From: Burkholderiaceae bacterium
GTDB lineage: Bacteria; Pseudomonadota; Gammaproteobacteria; Burkholderiales; Burkholderiaceae_C
Direction: 5' to 3'
Length of the DNA: 64,000 nucleotides
Assembly (NCBI GenBank): GCA_919902775.1
Contig: CAKKRJ010000002.1
Location: 189,322 to 253,321 of the forward strand
The notes under the pieces are model-generated. The model had not been told where the DNA came from, did not search any database, and was given only the letters and a program-made list of their open reading frames with translations. The position numbers and the translations under genes are program-made. This document shows positions 42,084 to 50,908 of this stretch, one piece after another; the first letter of the stretch is position 1, and each line of letters starts with the position of its first letter.

Positions 42084-43268
42084 TCATGCGGCCTTGCCCA
42101 TCCAGCGCTGCATCCAGTGGCGTTGTTTGGGCGGACGGGTGTCCAGCAACTCTGCGGTGCTTTCGCGCAGGGCGTGCATCACCGCGTTGTGGTCGTGCAC
42201 CGCCGACAAGGGCTGACCCGTGTGCAGGGCTTCGCTGACCCACTGGGTGTTGTTGGGAATGGTCTGGCTGACTTTCAGTCCCACGGTTTTTTCCAGATCG
42301 CTCAGGCTGACCCAAGCGTCTGGCGCAAAGCGGTTGACCAGCAGGCGCAACTTGACTTCGCTGTAGCCCAGCGCGCGCAGCATGCTGACCAAGCGCTGGG
42401 CGTCGCGCACATCGGGGGTGGTGTTTTGCATGACGATGACCACCACATCGGCCATGTCCAGCACCTTCAAAGACAAGGCGTTCAGGTTGCGTGGCAGGTC
42501 CACCACCACGGCGTGGACCAGGCTGCGCACCAGTTGCAGGACTTTTTCAATCTCAGGCGCACCGATGGCCATGGCACTTTCCAGATCTTGCGGGGCGGCC
42601 AGCAGGCTCAAGCGCGGCGTGACCGCATGCATGCAACTGGTCAGCAGCTGGGCATCCAGCCGCTCGATCTGGCGGGTCAGATCGCTCAGGGTGTTTTTGT
42701 TGGCCCCACTGCCCAGGTAGAAGGAGGCGTCACCGCATTGCAGGTCCAGGTCCACAAAAGCGCAGGGGAGGTCGTATTCATCGGCCACGATGTGGGCCAT
42801 GTTGGCGGCCACAAAACTGGTGCCGTTGCCACCTTTGCAGCCCATGAACGCCACCAGCCTGGCCGATGTGGGGGCCCCTGGATTGGTGGAGCCGATCGGC
42901 TCGCTGCCCCCCCAGCGCGCCAGGCTGAGCGCCAGCTCTTGCGGCTGGGGGGGCAGCGTCAGCAGTTCGCGCACACCGGCCCGCATGGCCCGCAACAACA
43001 AGGCTTTGCTGCTGTCTTCGCTGAACAGCAGCACATTGAGCTGCGGTCGGCTGCGCAGCCAGCTCTCCAGCGCGGTCAAATCGTCGGTCAGCAGGCCGGG
43101 GGGGCTGTCCAGCAACAAGGTGCCGCTGTCGATGCCGCTCAGCAAAGGCAGCAGGGCCTGGCCTGGCTGCCGTGTCACCACGTTGTGCAAAGGCAGCTGG
43201 CTCTGCAAGATGCTGCTGCGCAGGGTGTTCATCAAGGTGTCGGTGGATGCGATCACAGAGGTTGACAT
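42084..43268 (-). CDS. tadZ: Tad pilus localisation ATPase TadZ/CpaE
   Basis: A 394-residue protein with an N-terminal degenerate receiver-like domain (about residues 10-110) and a MinD/ParA-like ATPase domain. The deviant Walker A reads GCKGGNGTSFVAANMA and lacks the second Lys, as is common in CpaE. VVDLPRNLNALSLKVLDMAD is the Walker B region. It places the pilus machine at its cellular site. Confidence 0.9.
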   Translation of the reverse strand: MSTSVIASTDTLMNTLRSSILQSQLPLHNVVTRQPGQALLPLLSGIDSGTLLLDSPPGLLTDDLTALESWLRSRPQLNVLLFSEDSSKALLLRAMRAGVRELLTLPPQPQELALSLARWGGSEPIGSTNPGAPTSARLVAFMGCKGGNGTSFVAANMAHIVADEYDLPCAFVDLDLQCGDASFYLGSGANKNTLSDLTRQIERLDAQLLTSCMHAVTPRLSLLAAPQDLESAMAIGAPEIEKVLQLVRSLVHAVVVDLPRNLNALSLKVLDMADVVVIVMQNTTPDVRDAQRLVSMLRALGYSEVKLRLLVNRFAPDAWVSLSDLEKTVGLKVSQTIPNNTQWVSEALHTGQPLSAVHDHNAVMHALRESTAELLDTRPPKQRHWMQRWMGKAA

Positions 43269-43279
43269 GGGGGATCTTT

Positions 43280-43678
43280 CTATCGGGCGCTGGCCGAGCC
43301 CAAACCGATGTTGAAAACAGGTGCCGGTGGGGGCGGGCTCTTGAAGCTGTCCTGGTAACGCGTCACGGCCGCTTGCGCGGACACCCCATCGGTGTCGGCG
43401 GCTTGGCTGCGCTGGTGTTTGCGCATGTGCTCACGCATGTTCTCGTGCATGTTCTCGCGCATCCCTGATTGGGGTGCCATGGGGCAAGTGGCCGGGTCCA
43501 TGCCGTGTTGGCAAGGTGGCAGGTCGGCGTGCAGCGTTTGCTGCGCTTGCGCTTGTTTGACAGCATCGCCAAAGTGCATGTCCAGGGCAGTGGGGGGCGT
43601 GTTGCATGCGGTCAGGGCCAGGCACATCAGACTGCTGGCCAGCCAGCGCAGCGGGGGGTGGACGGAGTGGGGGGTCAT
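43280..43678 (-). CDS. Small Met/His-rich lipoprotein of the Tad locus
   Basis: A 132-residue predicted lipoprotein. Starting at 43678 after AGGAGAG, the signal peptide ends in the lipobox LTAC near residue 24. The mid-region repeats Met-Arg/His-Glu units (MRENMHENMREHMRKH) after a Cys pair (CQHGMDPATCP), which could bind a soft metal. No known family was recognised. Its place between the secretin and tadZ genes is that of CpaD or pilotin-type lipoproteins, so a secretin-assembly role is possible. Confidence 0.7.
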   Translation of the reverse strand: MTPHSVHPPLRWLASSLMCLALTACNTPPTALDMHFGDAVKQAQAQQTLHADLPPCQHGMDPATCPMAPQSGMRENMHENMREHMRKHQRSQAADTDGVSAQAAVTRYQDSFKSPPPPAPVFNIGLGSASAR

Positions 43679-43692
43679 GGGGCTCTCCTGGC

Positions 43693-45303
43693 TCAATGGG
43701 TTGAATGGGGGTCTTCAGCAGGGGGCTGCGTGGCTTGGGGCGCCGTGGCCTCTGCGGTTTTGGCCGGGGCCGTTGCAGAGGCGGGGGCGGAGGTGGGTGC
43801 GTTGCCTTCGAGTTGTCCATTCATGAAAAACTCGGCGCGTGTCGGCTGGATGAAGGCGTCGGTTGGCAAGGCGTAGTCGGGCGGCAACACCTTGGCCAGG
43901 CGCGGCGTCACCACAAACAGCAACTCGGACTTTTCGGTTTGGAAGGCCGAACTGCGGAACAGCGCGCCCAGCACCGGCAGTTCGCCCAGCAGCGGGAAGG
44001 CCTTGATGGCCTCGGTCACGTTGCTCTTGACCAATCCCCCGATGGCAAAACTCTCGCCATCGCGCAGTTGCACCGTGGTCGAGGCGCGGCGCGTGGTGAT
44101 CGAGGGCAACAAACTGCTTTGATCGCCCATGCCTTTGACGGTGGTGCCCACTTGCGACAACTCTGAGACTTCGGGCGTCACGCGCAAGTTGATCAGGCCA
44201 TCTTCCAGCACGGTGGGCAAAAAGCGCAGGCCCACGCCGAATTCTTTTTCCTCCAGCGTGATGGTCGTGCTGCCGGTGGCGCTGGTTTGGGGCACCGGAA
44301 TGAAAATTTTGCCGCCCGCCAAAAACGAACCTTCCTGGCCGCTGACCGCCGTGATGGTCGGTTCGGCCAACACCTTGACCAGGCCCTTTTTCATTTCTGC
44401 GGTCAAGGTGATGATGCTGCGGCCATTGGCCCGGGTCGCGGTGACGGCGGTGGCGCCTTCGCTGAGAAATTGCGACAACAGGTTGACCGAGGTGTTGCCA
44501 ATCGATCGGGTCAGGTTCAGGTCCACCCCCAGTTCATCGAGCAGGGTCTTCGAGACTTCGGCCACCTTGACCTCCAGCATGACTTGCTGCGCGCCGTGCA
44601 CACGCAGCATGTTGATGACTTTTTTGCCCCCATTGAAGGCCTCGGTGAGCGCCATCAGGCGTTGCACTTTCATGCCATCGCTGACGCGGCCGCTCAGCAC
44701 CAGGATGTCGTTCACGTTGTCCACCCGCAGGTTTTCGGAGCTGGGCACGTACTCGCGCAGCTTGGCGTGCAGTGCGAGGGTGTCGGCGCCCACCGAAATG
44801 TCGCGCAAGCTGGTGCTGCCTTGGGCGGTCCAGACCAGCAAATTGGTTTGCCCCGTTTTTTTGCCCAGCAGGTAAACCTCGCGCGGGTTGATCAACACCA
44901 CATCCGCCACTTCGGGGTTGCCCACCGACAGCCGTGCGGCGTTTTCGGGCAGCTGCAGCAGCATCGATTTGCCCGCCGTCAGGCGCAAAGGGGCTTCCAT
45001 TTTGACGGGCCCTTGTGTCATCACCTCGGGCTTGCTGGACGCCTTGGCGGCGCTGCGTGCGGGCGCTTTGCTGGCCGGTGGGGCAGCGCCGGGTTCGGCC
45101 GCTGTGGCCATGGAAGGCATCCACCCCATGAGCGACAGCCAAGTGCTCCAGGCGAGCATGCGTGCGCGCCAGCCAGGGGTGGGCCAGGCGGTCAGCAAGG
45201 CGGGGGATGAAACTGAAACTGAATCCAGTGGGGGGCGAAGTCGGTTGGGTGGGACAGAGCGTGTGAGCAAGGGGGTGCATAGAGTGGCAGGTGTGGATGG
45301 CAT
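43693..45303 (-). CDS. rcpA: Tad/Flp pilus outer-membrane secretin RcpA (CpaC)
   Basis: A 536-residue type II/III-type secretin. After a hydrophobic leader and an Ala/Pro/Lys-rich stretch come the BON/N0-like region (LRLTAGKSMLLQLPENAARL, NPREVYLLGKKTGQTNLLVW) and the secretin core (VMLEVKVAEVSKTLLDELGV, VKVLAEPTITAVSGQEGSFL, FGVGLRFLPTVLEDGLINL). It ends in the usual LFRSSAFQTEKSELLFVVTP. The start at 45303 (MPSTPATL) is preceded by AGAGAG. The C-terminal 60 residues are Ala/Pro/Thr rich. Confidence 0.92.
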   Translation of the reverse strand: MPSTPATLCTPLLTRSVPPNRLRPPLDSVSVSSPALLTAWPTPGWRARMLAWSTWLSLMGWMPSMATAAEPGAAPPASKAPARSAAKASSKPEVMTQGPVKMEAPLRLTAGKSMLLQLPENAARLSVGNPEVADVVLINPREVYLLGKKTGQTNLLVWTAQGSTSLRDISVGADTLALHAKLREYVPSSENLRVDNVNDILVLSGRVSDGMKVQRLMALTEAFNGGKKVINMLRVHGAQQVMLEVKVAEVSKTLLDELGVDLNLTRSIGNTSVNLLSQFLSEGATAVTATRANGRSIITLTAEMKKGLVKVLAEPTITAVSGQEGSFLAGGKIFIPVPQTSATGSTTITLEEKEFGVGLRFLPTVLEDGLINLRVTPEVSELSQVGTTVKGMGDQSSLLPSITTRRASTTVQLRDGESFAIGGLVKSNVTEAIKAFPLLGELPVLGALFRSSAFQTEKSELLFVVTPRLAKVLPPDYALPTDAFIQPTRAEFFMNGQLEGNAPTSAPASATAPAKTAEATAPQATQPPAEDPHSTH

Positions 45304-45416
45304 GAGGCTCTCTTTGTGGTGACGAAGGGACAAGCGCAAGCGCGAACGGAGCAGCAATGGCAAGCGCTGGGGCAAATACATAAACAGGTGCAAGAAGGCT
45401 GCAGTCCAGCGCCGCT

Positions 45417-46229
45417 TTATTCCTGGGACACGGACATGCCCCGGATGACTTCCAGTCGGGAAGGCTCGGGGGTCAGCTTGAGTGCCACGGGCTTGGCCTG
45501 CACCGGCCGTGCCGCAGGGCGTGGCAGCGGGATGCTGGTGCCCATTTGCAGCAAGTCCAGCTTGCGCGCGCCAACCGTCAACACCGGGGTGTTGTCGCTT
45601 TGGCTGCGCAGCACCAGCGACAAGCTGCCCACGCTGCGGGCCAGGTCAAGCTGCTCGGCCTGCTGGGGCGTGACCTGCAAGGTCACGGCATTGGCGACAC
45701 GGGGTTTGTTTTCGCTGTTCGAGGCGTCTTGCGCCACGGCCAGCACCTGGATGCGTTCGAGCACGATTTTGGACACGGGCTGGTTCTGGCTGTCGAGGGT
45801 GTTGACCATCACATCCACGAAATTGCCGGGCAAGGCAAAACCGGCCACCCCCACAATTTCATTGACCTTGACGGTCACGGCGCGTTGCCCTTCGCCGAGC
45901 ACCGCGGACAGGCCGCCTTTTTCACCGGCCGGGGCGAGCTTGCTGCGCAGCAAGGGTTCGCCGCGCAACACGGGCATGTGAATGACCCGGTCCAGCGCCT
46001 CGTCCAGCGTGGTCAGCGGGTCTTTGATCGCCGCCGCTTTGGGCCATTGAATGGTTTCCAGCATCTCGGGCAACAGCCGTGTGCCCATTTGCAAATCGCG
46101 CTTGGCCACGACCACTTGCAAGGTGGCTGCGGCGCCTTGCTGTTTGAGCCAGCTGGCGGCATAGACGGCAGCCGTCAGACCCAACATCAGGGCGATCAGC
46201 AGGACACCCAGGGGACGGATATTTTTCAT
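45417..46229 (-). CDS. rcpC: Flp pilus assembly protein RcpC/CpaB
   Basis: A 270-residue periplasmic protein anchored by an N-terminal helix (GVLLIALMLGLTAAVYAAS). It contains an SAF domain (VVVAKRDLQMGTRLLPEML) followed by the CpaB core with AVTVKVNEIVGVAGFALPGN and FVDVMVN. The start at 46229 has AAGGAA upstream. It links the secretin to the inner-membrane machine. Confidence 0.92.
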   Translation of the reverse strand: MKNIRPLGVLLIALMLGLTAAVYAASWLKQQGAAATLQVVVAKRDLQMGTRLLPEMLETIQWPKAAAIKDPLTTLDEALDRVIHMPVLRGEPLLRSKLAPAGEKGGLSAVLGEGQRAVTVKVNEIVGVAGFALPGNFVDVMVNTLDSQNQPVSKIVLERIQVLAVAQDASNSENKPRVANAVTLQVTPQQAEQLDLARSVGSLSLVLRSQSDNTPVLTVGARKLDLLQMGTSIPLPRPAARPVQAKPVALKLTPEPSRLEVIRGMSVSQE

Positions 46230-46258
46230 GAATGTATTCCTTGCAAGATCATCAAATC

Positions 46259-46816
46259 TCAGAGCGTCGGCCAGCTGTTCAGCACATGGGTGGCGGTACC
46301 CGCACCGATGGCCACCGCATACGGCATGCGGGCACGGCCCACCGGGAAGGCGATGGGGAGGGTCAGATGACCGTGCTGTCGGTTCAGCCAGATTTGGGTC
46401 AAACCGGTTTTCAGGTTCTGCAAAACCGTGCCCAGTTGGCCTTTCAGCAGCGCCCAGACGATGGCCAGGACACCGCCCGCCAGCAAGATCAGCAGGTTCA
46501 CCCACAGCATCTCGGGGTGGCCCACAAACAGGCCCGTCGCGCCGACCAGTTTCACGTCACCTGCCCCCACGACGCGCAGCAGGTACAAGACCAGAAAACC
46601 GAGGAAGCCCACCATGCCCCCCGCGATGGCCGAGCCCAGGCCGATGCCGTGGGGCGATACCGACAGCCCCAGGGCGGTCAGGCTGCCCCACAACACCAGT
46701 GCGTTGGGGATCCGGCGCATCGAAGCGTCTTGCCAAATGGCGACCAACAACATGGCGGCCAATGCGGCGAGATGCGTCCAGTTGAAAAGGCTGAGGGGCA
46801 TGGTGTGCTTCGACAT
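46259..46816 (-). CDS. tadV: Prepilin peptidase TadV (CpaA)
   Basis: A 185-residue A24-family aspartic membrane protease. The two catalytic Asp motifs are visible in AIWQDASMRRIPN near residue 27 and VGAGDVKLVGATG near residue 85. Hydrophobic segments fill the remainder. It cleaves the Flp pre-pilin encoded just upstream. An internal Met at 46801 is an alternative start. Confidence 0.92.
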   Translation of the reverse strand: MSKHTMPLSLFNWTHLAALAAMLLVAIWQDASMRRIPNALVLWGSLTALGLSVSPHGIGLGSAIAGGMVGFLGFLVLYLLRVVGAGDVKLVGATGLFVGHPEMLWVNLLILLAGGVLAIVWALLKGQLGTVLQNLKTGLTQIWLNRQHGHLTLPIAFPVGRARMPYAVAIGAGTATHVLNSWPTL

Positions 46817-46825
46817 TTCAGTGGA

Positions 46826-47008
46826 TCAAGGCACAGCGGGCAAGGCATCGCTGACGGCTTGGAAAACAGCATCCAGCTGTTCGCCTACCGCCGTCACGGG
46901 AATGATGATCGCCACAGCGATCAGCGAGGCCAGCAGACCGTATTCGATGGCGGTGGCGCCATGCTCGTCGGCCCAAAATGCCTGGAAGAAATTGGAAAAG
47001 TTTTTCAT
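46826..47008 (-). CDS. flp: Flp-type pilin
   Basis: A 60-residue pre-pilin. DEHGATAIEYGLLASLIAVA has the Flp signature: cleavage after the Gly, then the Glu and Tyr at +5 and +6, followed by a hydrophobic helix. It is the first gene of the minus-strand Tad unit and the major pilus subunit. Confidence 0.95.
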   Translation of the reverse strand: MKNFSNFFQAFWADEHGATAIEYGLLASLIAVAIIIPVTAVGEQLDAVFQAVSDALPAVP

Positions 47009-47307
47009 GTTGGAAACTCCTGAGTTGAAAAATAGAAGTTGACTTCAAGCCCACCAGAGCACCGCATGAGCACAACGGGTGTGCCCGTGCAGTCCTCCTT
47101 CGGCTTTGCAGCGGCTTTGAATTTTCAAAACCGAAATTCGACTTTAAAAAAAGTTGCCGTGCTGGACAGTGAGCTGCAGCACAAAGTGCATCCGATCTGC
47201 CCACACAGGCCGCTTGTTGTGTTGCATCGCACCGAAACAAAATGCGCCGCTCTTTATGGTCAAGGCTTTGCAACAGGCCTTGCCAGGCCCACCTGAGGAG
47301 CATGTCC
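47009..47307. promoter_or_regulatory. Divergent promoter region between flp and tadE
   Basis: A 299-base gap between divergent pilus genes that must hold promoters for both units. An AT-rich patch with an inverted ACTTT/AAAGT dyad lies near 47141-47155. No confident -35/-10 pair can be assigned by eye. GAGGAG at 47295-47300 serves the tadE start. Confidence 0.55.
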
Positions 47308-47784
47308 ATGGAATGGTTTTCAAGCCCAAGCCACGCGGTGTGTGGGGCGCATCACACGCGCCGTGGCCAGAACAACGGGCAGACACAACAAGGCGCTGCG
47401 GTGGTCGAGTTCGCCTTGGTGTTGCCCTTGCTCTTGCTGTTGCTGATCGGCGGCATCGACATGAGCCTGGCTCTGTATGACAAGGCGGTCATCACCAACG
47501 CCAGCCGCGAAGGCGCCCGAGCCGGCATCGTGGCACGCAATCCCCCCATCAGCGAAGCCGAGATCCGCCAGGTGGTGCAGGCCTATACCCAAAGTGCCTT
47601 GATCAACCTGGGGCCGGGCCAGACCCCGCCCACCGTGAGCATTGAACAAGGCAGCCTGGGCGCAGACCTCACGCTGAAAGTCTCGGTCAGCACCACCTTT
47701 CAAGGCATTGGCCTGGGCGATTTGTTCAGCAGCCTGGGCCAGCCCTGGGTGCTGCAGTCGAGCACCGTGATGGTTTACGAATGA
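47308..47784 (+). CDS. tadE: TadE-like minor pilin
   Basis: A 158-residue TadE-domain protein. GAAVVEFALVLPLLLLLLIG near residue 28 is the TadE pseudopilin signature with the conserved Glu. A periplasmic domain follows. The ATG at 47308 is favoured because GAGGAG is seven bases upstream (an ATG at 47302 is too close). It overlaps tadG by four bases or is separated by a few, depending on the tadG start. Confidence 0.9.
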   Translation: MEWFSSPSHAVCGAHHTRRGQNNGQTQQGAAVVEFALVLPLLLLLLIGGIDMSLALYDKAVITNASREGARAGIVARNPPISEAEIRQVVQAYTQSALINLGPGQTPPTVSIEQGSLGADLTLKVSVSTTFQGIGLGDLFSSLGQPWVLQSSTVMVYE

Positions 47785-47795
47785 AGGAACTGGAT

Positions 47796-48872
47796 ATGAA
47801 AAAAAACATCCCAATCGCTTCCAGATCTTCCACTCTTTCACCGCGTATGGCCGCACAAAAGGGGTCGGTCACGGTGCTGGTGGCCTTGGCGCTGCCGGTG
47901 TTGGTGGGGGTCGCTGCGCTGGCGGTGGACCTGGCCTATTTGCACGTGGTGCGCAATGAATTGCAAAACGATGCCGACGCCGCCGCGCTGGCCGGTGCAG
48001 GTGTGCTGTATAAAAACAGCCTCGCCAGCCTGAACTGGACGGCCGCAGCCGACACGGCCCAGAGCGCCATCGCCCTGAACCGTGCGGCAGGCCACGCTCT
48101 GGCCGATGGCGATGTGCAAACCGGCTATTGGGATACCGCGCAGACCACGACAGGCTTGCAGGCCTTGCCTTTGACCCCCACGGCCAACGATGCCCCGGCT
48201 GTGCAGGTCAGTTTGGGCAAAAGCGATGGCCAGAACCAGGGGCCTGCGCGCACATTTTTGGCGCGCATCTGGGGCATCCTGTCGGTGCCCGTTCGGGTCA
48301 CGGCGGTGGCGGGGGTGACCAGTCCTGGCAATGTCAACCCGGGGGGCTTGTTTCCGTTGGCCATCTCACAGTGCATGTACCAAAAGTTCTGGAACACGCA
48401 GCCCGCCGGGCCACGCATCGATGCGAACACGGGCCTGGCCTATGTATTCAAAATCGGCTCGCTCTACAAGTATGACCATTGCGATTCGGGCCAATGGTCG
48501 TCGCTGAACATTCGGGCGCCGGGCGCCGACACGGTGGAAACCATGATCCAGACAGGCAACCCGATCGCCATGTCGGTGGGCGATGAGGCCTGGATGCAGT
48601 CGGGTGTCAAGAACAGCCTGTACGCCGATGTCAAGCAATGCAGCGCAGCGGGCTCCAAGGGCTGTGAATATGTGGTGGTGCCCGTTTTGAACCAGGTGGT
48701 CTCGGGCACGACGGCCTCGATTGTGGGATTTGCCTGTCTGCATGTGCTGGATGCCGTGGGCGGCAATGACAAATACATCTTGGTCGAAATGAGCACCCAA
48801 TGCCAATCGCCATTGGCGGGGGGCGTGGGCCCCAACTACGGCGTGGCGTCACCCCCCAGTCTGTTCAAGTGA
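47796..48872 (+). CDS. tadG: TadG-like pilus assembly protein
   Basis: A 358-residue protein. GSVTVLVALALPVLVGVAAL and AVDLAYLHVVRNELQNDADA, with AAALAGAG, are the TadG/TadE N-terminal signature that anchors the protein. The rest is extracytoplasmic with scattered Cys. The start at 47796 is preceded by AAGGAA; an ATG at 47781 overlapping the tadE stop is possible. The 3' end overlaps the convergent amidotransferase-like gene by 24 bases. No clear vWA motif was seen. Confidence 0.87.
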   Translation: MKKNIPIASRSSTLSPRMAAQKGSVTVLVALALPVLVGVAALAVDLAYLHVVRNELQNDADAAALAGAGVLYKNSLASLNWTAAADTAQSAIALNRAAGHALADGDVQTGYWDTAQTTTGLQALPLTPTANDAPAVQVSLGKSDGQNQGPARTFLARIWGILSVPVRVTAVAGVTSPGNVNPGGLFPLAISQCMYQKFWNTQPAGPRIDANTGLAYVFKIGSLYKYDHCDSGQWSSLNIRAPGADTVETMIQTGNPIAMSVGDEAWMQSGVKNSLYADVKQCSAAGSKGCEYVVVPVLNQVVSGTTASIVGFACLHVLDAVGGNDKYILVEMSTQCQSPLAGGVGPNYGVASPPSLFK

Positions 48873-49631
48873 AGGCGCCGCGCTGGCGATGGGGTCGTGG
48901 TGCAGGTCCAGCACATCGCCATCGCTGAGCGCGGTGATGTGTCTGGCCTGCGCAGGCAGGCAGCTCAGGTCGCTGGTCACGCAGGTGGTCTGCCCATCGC
49001 TTGCCAGCCACAGCGGGATGCCCGATTGCGCCGCAATGAGGCGCTGGGGCTGGTCATGGAACAGCACGCCCACCGACACAGCCCCCGTGAGCAGCGCCAG
49101 GGCCCGTTGCACGGCCTGTACCGGGTCATTTTGGTAAGTGGCGTCCATCAGGTGTGCCAACAGTTCAGCATCACTCTGGCCGGTGAAACGGTAGCCCCGC
49201 TCGTGCAAGGCGTCGCGCAGCGCCGCGCTGGCGTGGACTTGCCCGTGCACCACCACGGCGACCCGTGCGGGGCTGTTCAGTCCGGCATGGGGGCCATGGC
49301 TCATGTGGGGCCATATGTTTTGCAGGGTGTGTTGCAAGGTTTTCGGCCCGGTGGCCCCGCTAGCACATGCGTGGCCGGTGTAGCCCATGCCGATTTGGCC
49401 TTGCAGTCCGTTCAGAACCGGCTGGCCTGATTCTGCCAGCTGCTCGATCCAGACCGATGGGCGCTGCGCCCGGCGGTGCCGGTGCAGGCGCGGTGGGCTG
49501 GTTGTGGGGCCTTGGCGGCCATGCACCACCAGGCCGCAGCTGTTGTGGCTGGCTTGCTCCATGCGTTGCAGACTGTGCAGCAAGTCGGTCACGGTGTTGT
49601 GGGTGGATGCGATGCCGATGATGCCGCTCAT
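48849..49631 (-). CDS. Class II glutamine amidotransferase-like protein lacking the catalytic Cys
   Basis: A 260-residue protein of the GATase2 (Ntn-hydrolase) fold, similar to the N-terminal domain of GlmS/PurF. It begins MSGIIGIAS where active enzymes have MCGI: the codon after ATG is AGC (Ser), so the nucleophilic Cys is missing. The oxyanion motif HNG is VHG in VAVVVHGQVHASAALRD, while the SDAELLAHL segment is kept. It ends the secretion gene group (adhesin-tolC-ABC-hlyD), 21 bases after hlyD, with a good ribosome site (CAGGAGA). Either a binding protein or a Ser-nucleophile hydrolase is possible. Confidence 0.82.
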   Translation of the reverse strand: MSGIIGIASTHNTVTDLLHSLQRMEQASHNSCGLVVHGRQGPTTSPPRLHRHRRAQRPSVWIEQLAESGQPVLNGLQGQIGMGYTGHACASGATGPKTLQHTLQNIWPHMSHGPHAGLNSPARVAVVVHGQVHASAALRDALHERGYRFTGQSDAELLAHLMDATYQNDPVQAVQRALALLTGAVSVGVLFHDQPQRLIAAQSGIPLWLASDGQTTCVTSDLSCLPAQARHITALSDGDVLDLHHDPIASAAPSLEQTGG

Positions 49632-49652
49632 GGGGGTTCTCCTGCGGTGTGT

Positions 49653-50891
49653 TCAACGTTCGCGCAGGGCCTGTGTGAGGGCCTGGACTGGACGCAGCAG
49701 ATAGGCCAACACGGTTTTCTGGCCGGTCTTGATCTCGACGGTGGCCGTCATGCCGGGTGTGGCGGTCATGCGCATGCCGTGGCGGTCCAGCCGTTGGTCA
49801 ATGATGCGCACCAGGATGCGGTAATAGCCTTCCTCCAGATCGACGGGGGCACTGCCGGGTTTGCGTGGTTTGTTTTCATCGCGCAGGGTGTCCGGGCTGA
49901 TGTGCTCGAGCACCGCCTCCAGCCCCCCATATTGGTTGAAGTCGTAGGCGGTCAGTTTCACCACGGCGGCTTGGTGCACTTTGAGAAAAGCCACTTCGGA
50001 CGGTTTGACATAGGCTTCGACCAGCATGTCGTCCTGCACGGGCACGATTTCCAGAATGGTTTGGCCGCTCTGGATCACCGAGCCCAGGGTGGTTTGTTGC
50101 ACATTTTTCACGATGCCGTCCATCGGTGCCCGGATCACGGTTTTCTTGAACGCATCTTCCCGGGCCAGGGTGTTTTCGCGGGTTTGTGCCAGCTCGGACG
50201 CCACACGCACCCATTCGTTGCTGGCATCGGTCAGGTAACGGTTGCGCCGCTCGGCCATGTGCGATTGCATGTCGGCGTATTGGCGCTTGAGGCGCAGCAA
50301 CTCGACTTCGGACATGACGCCATGCGCCACCAGCGGGGCGGTCAGGCTCAGCTCTTGGGACAGCTGCTCCAGCGATTGGTGCATCGCGGCCATCTGCTCG
50401 TCCAAGGCTTGTTTGCGGGCATGGTAGGCACGGGTTTCGCGCTGCACGACGGCGGGTTCATTTTTCACATGCGCGGGAAACTGCAGTGCCGTGCCATCGG
50501 TCTCGGCTTGCAGGCGTGCGGCCTGGGCCGACAAGGCGATCCATTTTTCACGCGCCTCGCGGAATACAGGGCCTGAGCGTGCGTCGTCGATGCGCAGCAA
50601 CACCTGGTCTTTGACCACGCTGTCGCCTTCGTGGACCAACAACTCGGCCAGCACCCCCGAGTCCAGACTTTGGATCACCTGTTCGCGACTGGACGGAATG
50701 ACTTTGCCTGTTCCCCGGGTGATTTCGTCCAGGTCAAACGTGGCGGCCCACAGCAACGCGGTCAGCAAAGCGAGGCCCATGACCCGTATCAGGTTCCGGC
50801 TGGTGCGGCGTTCATCGTCTTCGATGCTCGATCCTGCGGGCAGGGCCGCTGGTTGGGGGTTTTTGTGGAAGAGGGAGCGAAAGGGGGACAT
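49653..50891 (-). CDS. Type I secretion membrane-fusion protein (HlyD family)
   Basis: A 412-residue adaptor. The start at 50891 (MSPFRSLFHK) has AGGAA upstream. One transmembrane helix (LIRVMGLALLTALLWAATF) is followed by an HlyD lipoyl-like half (SGVLAELLVHEGDSVVKDQV). A long coiled coil spans about residues 85-230, then come the second half-motif (VIRAPMDGIVKNVQQTTLGS) and the beta-barrel region. It bridges the ABC transporter and TolC for secretion of the large repeat protein. Confidence 0.92.
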   Translation of the reverse strand: MSPFRSLFHKNPQPAALPAGSSIEDDERRTSRNLIRVMGLALLTALLWAATFDLDEITRGTGKVIPSSREQVIQSLDSGVLAELLVHEGDSVVKDQVLLRIDDARSGPVFREAREKWIALSAQAARLQAETDGTALQFPAHVKNEPAVVQRETRAYHARKQALDEQMAAMHQSLEQLSQELSLTAPLVAHGVMSEVELLRLKRQYADMQSHMAERRNRYLTDASNEWVRVASELAQTRENTLAREDAFKKTVIRAPMDGIVKNVQQTTLGSVIQSGQTILEIVPVQDDMLVEAYVKPSEVAFLKVHQAAVVKLTAYDFNQYGGLEAVLEHISPDTLRDENKPRKPGSAPVDLEEGYYRILVRIIDQRLDRHGMRMTATPGMTATVEIKTGQKTVLAYLLRPVQALTQALRER

Positions 50892-50908
50892 CTTGGTTCC
50901 TGAAGTCG

